Shown here piece by piece: positions 57,527 through 64,000 of a DNA stretch of 64,000 bases. Both the position numbers and the translations under genes were made by a program. The stretch is from Polytrichum commune (lineage: Eukaryota > Streptophyta > Polytrichopsida > Polytrichales > Polytrichaceae). The first letter of the stretch is position 1. Every line of letters begins with the position of its first letter. The stretch covers positions 41,934,527 to 41,998,526 of the forward strand of contig OX485808.1 in the NCBI GenBank assembly GCA_950295325.1, written 5' to 3'. The notes beneath the pieces were generated by a model. That model searched no databases and was not told the DNA's origin. It worked only from the letters and a program-made list of their open reading frames with translations.

Positions 57527-59450
57527 TTTGGATTGGAAATACATAACAAAAGCTGGTAAATCTCTCATCAACAGTACATGCAATAGTGGCAGTCACTCTC
57601 CTCACTCTAATTCCCCAGACAATTGTTTGGCAGTGGGTTCATTTCAATTAAACAATAGTGCGGTGCACAAGCATAGGCACAGCCATAGACCATTGTCATG
57701 AATAAAGTACCACATTTTGGTCTAATTCCAAAGGCAAGGGCCCTCTGGAGAAACCCATAGACTTTCCTTCATTAATCCCTTTTAATATAACTTGAAATGT
57801 CAGTTCAATAATCCTTACAAGGTTGTTCTGCATTCATTAATTAAATAATCCTTTTAATGTGCCAGTCCGACAATTGTCTTTTTGATTAGTACCTTGTCAC
57901 CGCAAAGTATAATGCCATGGTACCTGTTGCTTTTAACATCACTCTCTGATATTGCTTTCCTTCAATTGAATAATTTCATTTAGCTTATGGGATTACCAAT
58001 TGTTTTACACAGAATAATTAAGCAAGCTCAAGTCACATTTTCAATATACTCATAGAAATCAATACATGGTACCATGAGAGCAGGTCAAAGGATTCCAGCA
58101 AACTCCAATCGGTAATTCCAGGTTCTCTTCACAGACAATGGACTTCTCATCTTGCCCCTTCGGCACCACCGGAGTCTATCGACAATCACCAAGTGACAGA
58201 CACTGAAACCGCTTCATCTTCAAAGGTGTAGGCCGTCGTGACAAATTCGGCTGAGTCTATAGACCACTCAAACTGCTCGTCTATTGCCCTGCAACTTCAC
58301 GACCACCGGCACAAGCACTCCGGCTATTGAACAACTTTATGCTTCCTTCAAACTTTACCCTTTCCAGGCTATGGTGAATGCGACAACGATCTCTCACAAC
58401 TTATTCTCTCGTGCAGACAATAATATTTAACAAGGGAAAATCTCAGCACGGTGATCACAGGGGAAGCTAAGTTTCTGATTCTACTTCGGAACACTTCATC
58501 AATTCACAATCATTCTCGATCATTCAATCACTCTGCTAATATGGTATTAATGCCAGCAACTCGGAGTAACTGAAATCCAACACGATTTATTAAGATGATA
58601 GTCAAATTGATGATTTACTCTTTAAACTAGCTCAGCCATCTCTCTCGTTGAATACACACATAATTGATAATAACAGACAAGTCCAATCACACACTGCGAC
58701 AGATAATGGACAAGGTAAGTATTTCAAAACAAACTGACTCAGGGATCACACATGAATAGCCTCGCAATCTTCTGCGTAAGTTGACCACATATCCAACAAC
58801 AAATGATAACTTTATCTCCGGTTGCAAAACAAATCCAGAAGTTGGTAGAATGGAATGATCACTCAAAAGTCAGACAATGGCACAATGGCCGAATAGCTTT
58901 CTATTCAAAACAATAATATGTCAATTCGCCAAAGGAGAGAGTGATCCCCTCTCTTAAGTCATTTTCAGGGTATATACTTTCTTTGAGAGAATCCAGGGAC
59001 TACACTTCCCTGAATCAGACGATAGCCCTTATAATCCCGAGTTCCTGGAATCTCGAGATAATAGCCTCTACTTTGCGTTCTAGTTTGATAATATCAGGCT
59101 ATTGTCCTACCCTGTTCACATCTATTCCTGAAATGGTTACTCAAAACCAAAAAAGTTGGATGACAAGATGGTTTAAATTCTCAATTAAAACTAAAATGAT
59201 TTTGTTTGGGAAAACCCAAGGAAAAACAGTGACCCCGTTAGTTCACAGGGAACGCTTCGATAGTTGTCCCCACCAATAAACTTATCAAAATCGAAAACTT
59301 AATCAATCATATTATAACACATATACTGCACTTTTGATAGTTGATTCAACTCCGACATCAACATCCATGATCCCAAATTAGTCTGACATGAGTCATTTGG
59401 GATGAACTATTAAACCGCAAACCTATGAGGGAAGTTTTTGGTTGACCCCA
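57527..59450. other. No gene seen; possible retroelement primer site
   Basis: TGGTACCATGAGAGCAGG at about 58,066, after a CA dinucleotide, resembles an initiator-Met tRNA primer binding site, so the DNA before it may be the end of a Copia-type LTR. The following 1.2 kb has no convincing coding frame. Confidence 0.3.
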
Positions 59451-59460
59451 TTTACAAAGC

Positions 59461-59813
59461 CCTAACATTACCCAACCCAATACTCTTAACTCCGGCGCGG
59501 AGTTCGATGCGGCTCCGATGCGGCTCCGGGGAGGTTCGGATGCCAGCTCCGGTGGGTCCATTTTTTTGGCCCTCCCCGTTTTGGCCCCTTGATGATTTTT
59601 TTTGGTTTTTTTTTGCTAAATTTGGGTTCTACGGCCCCAAATTACACTAGGAGGCCCCTTATGAGATCTAGTAAGGCCCCACCCAATCAAAAAAATAGGG
59701 GGCAATTTTTGCCCCAACCCACCCGAACCCACCGGAGCTGGCATCCGAACCTCCTCGGAGCCGCATCGAACTCCGCGCCGGAGTTAAGAGTATTGGGTTG
59801 GGTAATGTTATCC
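59461..59813. mobile_element. MULE-type MITE with long inverted ends
   Basis: Inverted arms of about 90-100 bp (59,461-59,559 and 59,725-59,813; TAACATTACCCAACCCAATA outward) enclose about 165 bp. An exact 10-bp direct repeat TTTACAAAGC flanks it (59,451-59,460 and 59,814-59,823). The left arm has an extra tandem copy of GATGCGGCTCCG. Long arms and a 9-10 bp duplication fit a non-autonomous Mutator-like element. The short open frames inside are by-products. Confidence 0.85.
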
Positions 59814-59939
59814 TTTACAAAGCTATTGGTAAGATTGGTGGCACCCCAACTTATTTAGAGCCACATGTCATCTACCAATCAGGTAACTTGGCCCTTGAGA
59901 AGCCCTACCCCTAAAAGGTATCCCCTTTCCAAAAAGGGT

Positions 59940-62900
59940 CTCCAACCAAATTGAATACTAAATGTGAGTTTTCATGTAAGCTTGGGCCGCATGCCCATCA
60001 AATTCTAGTGGGAATAAGGACAACCTGTCTCAAATGTACATGGAATACGGTGGGGTAGGGTTCGTATTGTGCCAAGTAGCTACTCTCATCTTCTCAAATC
60101 TAGGCCCATCTACTAACCTCCTCCTCCTCCTAAATCGGCCTTCAAGCCTTCGGTGATTGGCACTTGTAGGTTGCACAATGCTTTATTGGGCACATGGAAG
60201 TCTAGCGGCCCATGTCCACCACCCTTCACATTCTAGTAGGCCAACACAATGTGGTTGGTTGGTGGTTCCTGCTTATCTACACGAGAACATCTCCCATCCA
60301 CTATTATCTAAAATCTAGTGAAAGGGCAACATCCATGGAAATTCACTGTAAGGGGGTTGTTTGATGATGTAGCAACCATAATGTCGCCTCTATGGGTGTC
60401 TCTATGGTTAGATTGATTTTGGGTCTAGAAATATATATTTAAAAACTATATATAGACACATAATTGATTGGACGAAGGACTATGTTTGCAGCAATTGATG
60501 TCAATTGAAAATACTTAGCTACTTGACCCATGTTCACATTTGTATAATTGGATGAAATGCTAACTCTCTAATGTTAATGTTACACTTCTTCGCAAACATT
60601 TTAATTACATATTCCAAGAATTCATCAATTAACAACTTATTAAAAAAATACTTCATATTCATAGGTAAATTCTATGCATTTCAAATGCTACTATTCTCTA
60701 GTTGTATGAATGAAGAAAGAGACTCAAAACTCATCCAAAGAGTGCATGTGCAACACATTAAAAAACAAATGAATGGTCTACACAATTAAAAGTTACCAAA
60801 CTCTAATCATTTTACTAAGTGACTTTGAAATGAGAATATAGTAGTGACAATGACAATGACAAAAATAGGAATAGACATAATAAGTGCAAGCATTAGATTG
60901 TAATTTATAGTATTTAGACTCTCTTAGGGCATGTTGCAAGAATTAAATTGATTGGGGACATATTTGTTTGCAATATAATTTTCCTTTCTTTTATAGTCAA
61001 AGATCACAATTCACAATAAAACTCTAGTGTATAGTGAGGTTGTTCCCTAGTCACATGCGTAACCAACATTCAAAACCCATGCAAAAAGTCATACCATGTG
61101 CAATACATTCAAAATCAAATGGATGCATTAAAATCTCTCCCTCCCCCTACAAATTTACTAAATGTTTGAAGATAAACTTCCTCACTAAAATGAAAATAGA
61201 ATTAGAAATAGAAACATAAATTATCAAATAATAATATGACAAATAATAAGTACATGTATTCCATATTTTTACTCTCTCTACGGGCAGGATGCATGAATGG
61301 GCCTCCTATGTCAATGAGGAGGGAAATGGAGTTGCATCCCATTTGAACCAATGACATTTACATAGGTTTGAATTAGTGTTGCTATAGTCACAAGAGTGGC
61401 TCCAATCACATATAGTACAATCCACGGTCTTGAGCAAACCAACTTCACAAATTCAAACCGAAGCTTATTTCTTCTTTGCCCTACATATTTATTCACTTTT
61501 GTCAACAATAAGAAAAACTCCTCCGTCACCGAGGGGTCATTTATATAATTGTTAATAGTTTTCCACATGACTAAAACATTATCATGCGTGCCAACATTTA
61601 CCTCTATAACACCCCACTTTACTAAAAGTTCGACATCCTCAGTGGTTTTCATGAGATTTTCCATGACATTCGTGTAACTTCTAGCACAACATTTCAAATG
61701 GCCATATGTCAATTGTTTATGCACCACAAAATTGCGGAGATATCTCTCGGTCTCATCGTATATACGAAGGAACGGAATCAATAAGCAACCTCTTTCAAAT
61801 GATATATCCTCAAAGGATGTGAACTCCTTGCCTTTTATCCGCACTCCACATGCCTCCAAATAAGTGGCTGAAGGTACACTCTGATAACGTTTATCATAGA
61901 GTCCATGTGAGTCTCCACACAAGATGCGGTAGATCTTATCCAGAATGTGGGAGGCCGCTTCCAACTTACCACCTTCTAGTTGTAACCTTTTGTCCATCCT
62001 TTGCCTGAAAATGGTCTCACTTTCAGCCTGGGAAATCCCAGGCCTGTCAAAATAATGCCATCTCACACAGTTCCCAATATTCCATCCTTGCCACTGTTCA
62101 TGCTCCCATGCTCTAATGAACTTGCAACCCCCTGTCCTCAGAATGCCGGCCACTCTCTCCAACAACACCATGGGGATCTGGTTCTCAACCAAATAGAAAT
62201 CAGAGCACTCTAAGTCATCCAAATACACACGCATCACCTGGGTTTCCATCACTTTCTGCAACGGCGGGCTCATGCTCTCAATTTCTCCACCCCTCCCCTG
62301 CATCCATATAACCAGGAAAAGCGCATCCAAAGCCAGAAGGCACCTTATATCCGCAATGCTGTGCGATTTTGCATGAGGGCTTTGACCGTACACTGCTTCC
62401 CAATGGCTCTTCTCCTCTATGACTACATCTTTGCAAAACTCATCCCATCTGTCTCCTGTCAGACTCAATGCTCTTGCTACTTGGATTTTAAAGCGTTCCG
62501 TGCCATCAGTTTGAAGAGTATCAGGGGCACGATGGTGTAGCCCAAATCGCCAAGTCTTGGGATCAAAGTGATCGCTGCCGGTCCTCATGAAATCAGGTAC
62601 CTTCCAACACACCACATCTGAAAAATCGTTGGAATCATCTCTCAAAAGCGCATCGTGGACCCGACAAATCCAACTCGCGGGTTCAGTTCCCGTATTCGTT
62701 TCAAGAGCAGTGTTGAGTGGAGGTATCATAGCTCGGGATTTAGACAACCCCGTATTTGTTTCGAGCCCGACTATATCGACCGCAGTGTCAACTTGAGGGG
62801 TTACATTGGGCACCGTTCCCACATGCCTTTCAAGCTCGACCTTTTCAAGCACAGTGCTCATTTGAGGAATCAAAATTTTTGCAGGTCCAGTGTCCGTATT

Positions 62901-64000
62901 CTCTGACATTGTTTCGATCAGAAAATCGATCGAGAAAGTATATTCAGAAAGCCGTACCAACAAATAGTTCCTTCTGGTCTGAAAGCTTTGCAAATCCTTA
63001 CGCCTTGGGAATCGCCAATATATGGTACTCAGAGTGCTGCTGTGAACTAGTGAGGCTCCTGTTAGACACCATTACACATATGTCACTAGAATTTTCAGCT
63101 TCATGCCATGAGGAGTGTTCAGCCTACAGAAGAAGGGAGAAGGGGTTCCAGATAACATTCTGCCTATGTTGACAAAGATGTTGGTATAGACATTAGAGAG
63201 TGGATTGCGGAAACTATGTAAAACTTGAAGATATGAGCCAGACTTTCAAAAAAGGAGAAAATATCGCTACTACATATTACGAAATAACAACACATTGGCC
63301 ACGGGAATGTATGGATTACAATGCAACATTGTTAAAGCGTGCGTTTCCAATGCTTTAGCGACACCATTCTTTTTGTGGATACAAGTCATTAGAGTTCCTG
63401 CAATCCAAGAATGTGTGTTGGAATTGGATTGCAATGTCACTCCGTACAACCGTTCAAATGGGATGAGTAATCCTCCCTCTGGCAGTTGCACTCTTGATTG
63501 CATCCATTCAAAACTTTTGTTTAGACCTATCGAAGTTCACAATCATACATTCGTTCGTATTCCTGGGTCCCAATATAGGTTGCCAGCCACAAAAAAACTA
63601 TCAATATCTCTGTGACATAGGCGAGGATTGACTATTATCAGAAAATTGCCAAAAATGACTCGGTTACTGGAACATTTTACCCTCCCAAGTATGCAAACCG
63701 CAAGCACGGAGATCCTTGAAAACCACCAAGTTCTTTACTAAACGGGAACCAAAGAGGACCTCACGTAAACAACTCGATCCGCACACATCTACAATGTCAA
63801 ACGGGAATAGAAATATTGGAAGGTCGTGAAGATTCCGACAGACAAGACTGCATCAAACAGATCTACATATCATCCACAACAAGGATGCAAAGGTAACCCA
63901 AACACCTCGAGATACACTCCTAAATGACCTCACGGGATGACTAGAATATCAGGATGCATATCAAACGAAAAAGTCAGGACCATTACAGAGCTTGGCATAG
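59940..64000 (-). repeat. Right arm of the 4-kb inverted duplication
   Basis: Reverse-oriented copy of about 18,985-22,800, running into the window end. It lacks the telomere-type block found in the left arm and has scattered indels. Confidence 0.8.
61311..62909 (-). CDS. DUF247 (UPF0481) family membrane protein, copy D
   Basis: Single-exon gene of 532 residues from the ATG at 62,909 (MSENTDTG). It matches copy B through its length with roughly nine in ten residues identical by eye, and has one residue fewer at CWKVPDFMRTG against CWKVHDYFTRTG. All family blocks are kept: LVENQIPMVLLERV, GVRIKGKEFTSFEDISFERGCLLIPFL, EDVELLVKWGVIEVNVGTHDNVL and the C-terminal hydrophobic helix (WIVLYVIGATLVTIATLIQ). 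Upstream the frame stays open without an ATG for some 28 codons, whereas copy B has a stop there, supporting the shared ATG as the start. Both copies seem able to make protein. Confidence 0.85.
   Translation of the reverse strand: MSENTDTGPAKILIPQMSTVLEKVELERHVGTVPNVTPQVDTAVDIVGLETNTGLSKSRAMIPPLNTALETNTGTEPASWICRVHDALLRDDSNDFSDVVCWKVPDFMRTGSDHFDPKTWRFGLHHRAPDTLQTDGTERFKIQVARALSLTGDRWDEFCKDVVIEEKSHWEAVYGQSPHAKSHSIADIRCLLALDALFLVIWMQGRGGEIESMSPPLQKVMETQVMRVYLDDLECSDFYLVENQIPMVLLERVAGILRTGGCKFIRAWEHEQWQGWNIGNCVRWHYFDRPGISQAESETIFRQRMDKRLQLEGGKLEAASHILDKIYRILCGDSHGLYDKRYQSVPSATYLEACGVRIKGKEFTSFEDISFERGCLLIPFLRIYDETERYLRNFVVHKQLTYGHLKCCARSYTNVMENLMKTTEDVELLVKWGVIEVNVGTHDNVLVMWKTINNYINDPSVTEEFFLLLTKVNKYVGQRRNKLRFEFVKLVCSRPWIVLYVIGATLVTIATLIQTYVNVIGSNGMQLHFPPH

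Overview
The window looks like repeat-dense nuclear DNA of a land plant. The evidence is interstitial TTTAGGG/CCCTAAA telomere-type blocks (about 4,024, 19,030, 30,500, 30,930 and 31,690), plant-specific DUF247 genes, GT-AG introns, a plant-type Ty3/gypsy retroelement, a MULE-like gene and long AT-rich spacers. No ribosomal RNA, tRNA or CRISPR locus was seen. I cannot name the species; the DUF7869-type transposases may hint at a plant outside the well-known crops.

The main result is two members of what appears to be one two-gene DNA transposon family. Element 1 (4,285-15,292, about 11.0 kb) and element 2 (24,590-42,132, about 17.5 kb) share six things. (a) Their terminal inverted repeats follow AACAC-N4-TTCGTTAAA. 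(b) Each has an exact 4-bp direct repeat flush with its ends (TTCC for element 1, CCAA for element 2). (c) Each has a minus-strand gene for a DUF7869-type transposase-like protein. (d) Each has a divergent plus-strand gene for a ParB-like (DGQH) plus degenerate beta-class DNA-methyltransferase-like protein. (e) Each plus-strand gene appears to have a 5' UTR intron. (f) Each carries arrays of its own long palindrome, placed upstream of the transposase and inside introns of the ParB/methyltransferase gene. The palindrome differs between the elements (GGTGAGGCA/TGCCTCACC arms against TTTGGGTCG/CGACCCAAA arms). Element 1 is decayed by stops and frameshifts. Element 2 has an intact two-exon transposase, but its large gene carries an 893-bp insertion in exon 1. 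That gene also reads on, through phase-0 introns, into an NIF/FCP1-like phosphatase exon.

Layout: 18-1,488 LTR; 1,489-3,480 DUF247 relic A; 4,285-15,292 element 1; about 16,690-18,140 foldback element; about 18,985-22,800 left arm of an inverted duplication carrying an intact DUF247 gene (B); 23,041-24,589 DUF247 relic C, into whose 3' flank element 2 (24,590-42,132) is inserted; 42,133-42,660 the other half of relic C; about 42,660-56,473 a broken minus-strand Ty3/gypsy element, itself split by a 2.3-kb insert (46,982-49,294) and a MULE-like gene (51,936-54,967); 56,585-57,526 a plus-strand LTR; 59,461-59,813 a MULE-type MITE with a 10-bp target duplication; about 59,940-64,000 the right arm of the inverted duplication, with an intact DUF247 gene (D) on the minus strand.

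Only the two DUF247 genes and the element 2 transposase look like intact protein-coding genes. Alignments were made by eye, so copy counts and identities are approximate.
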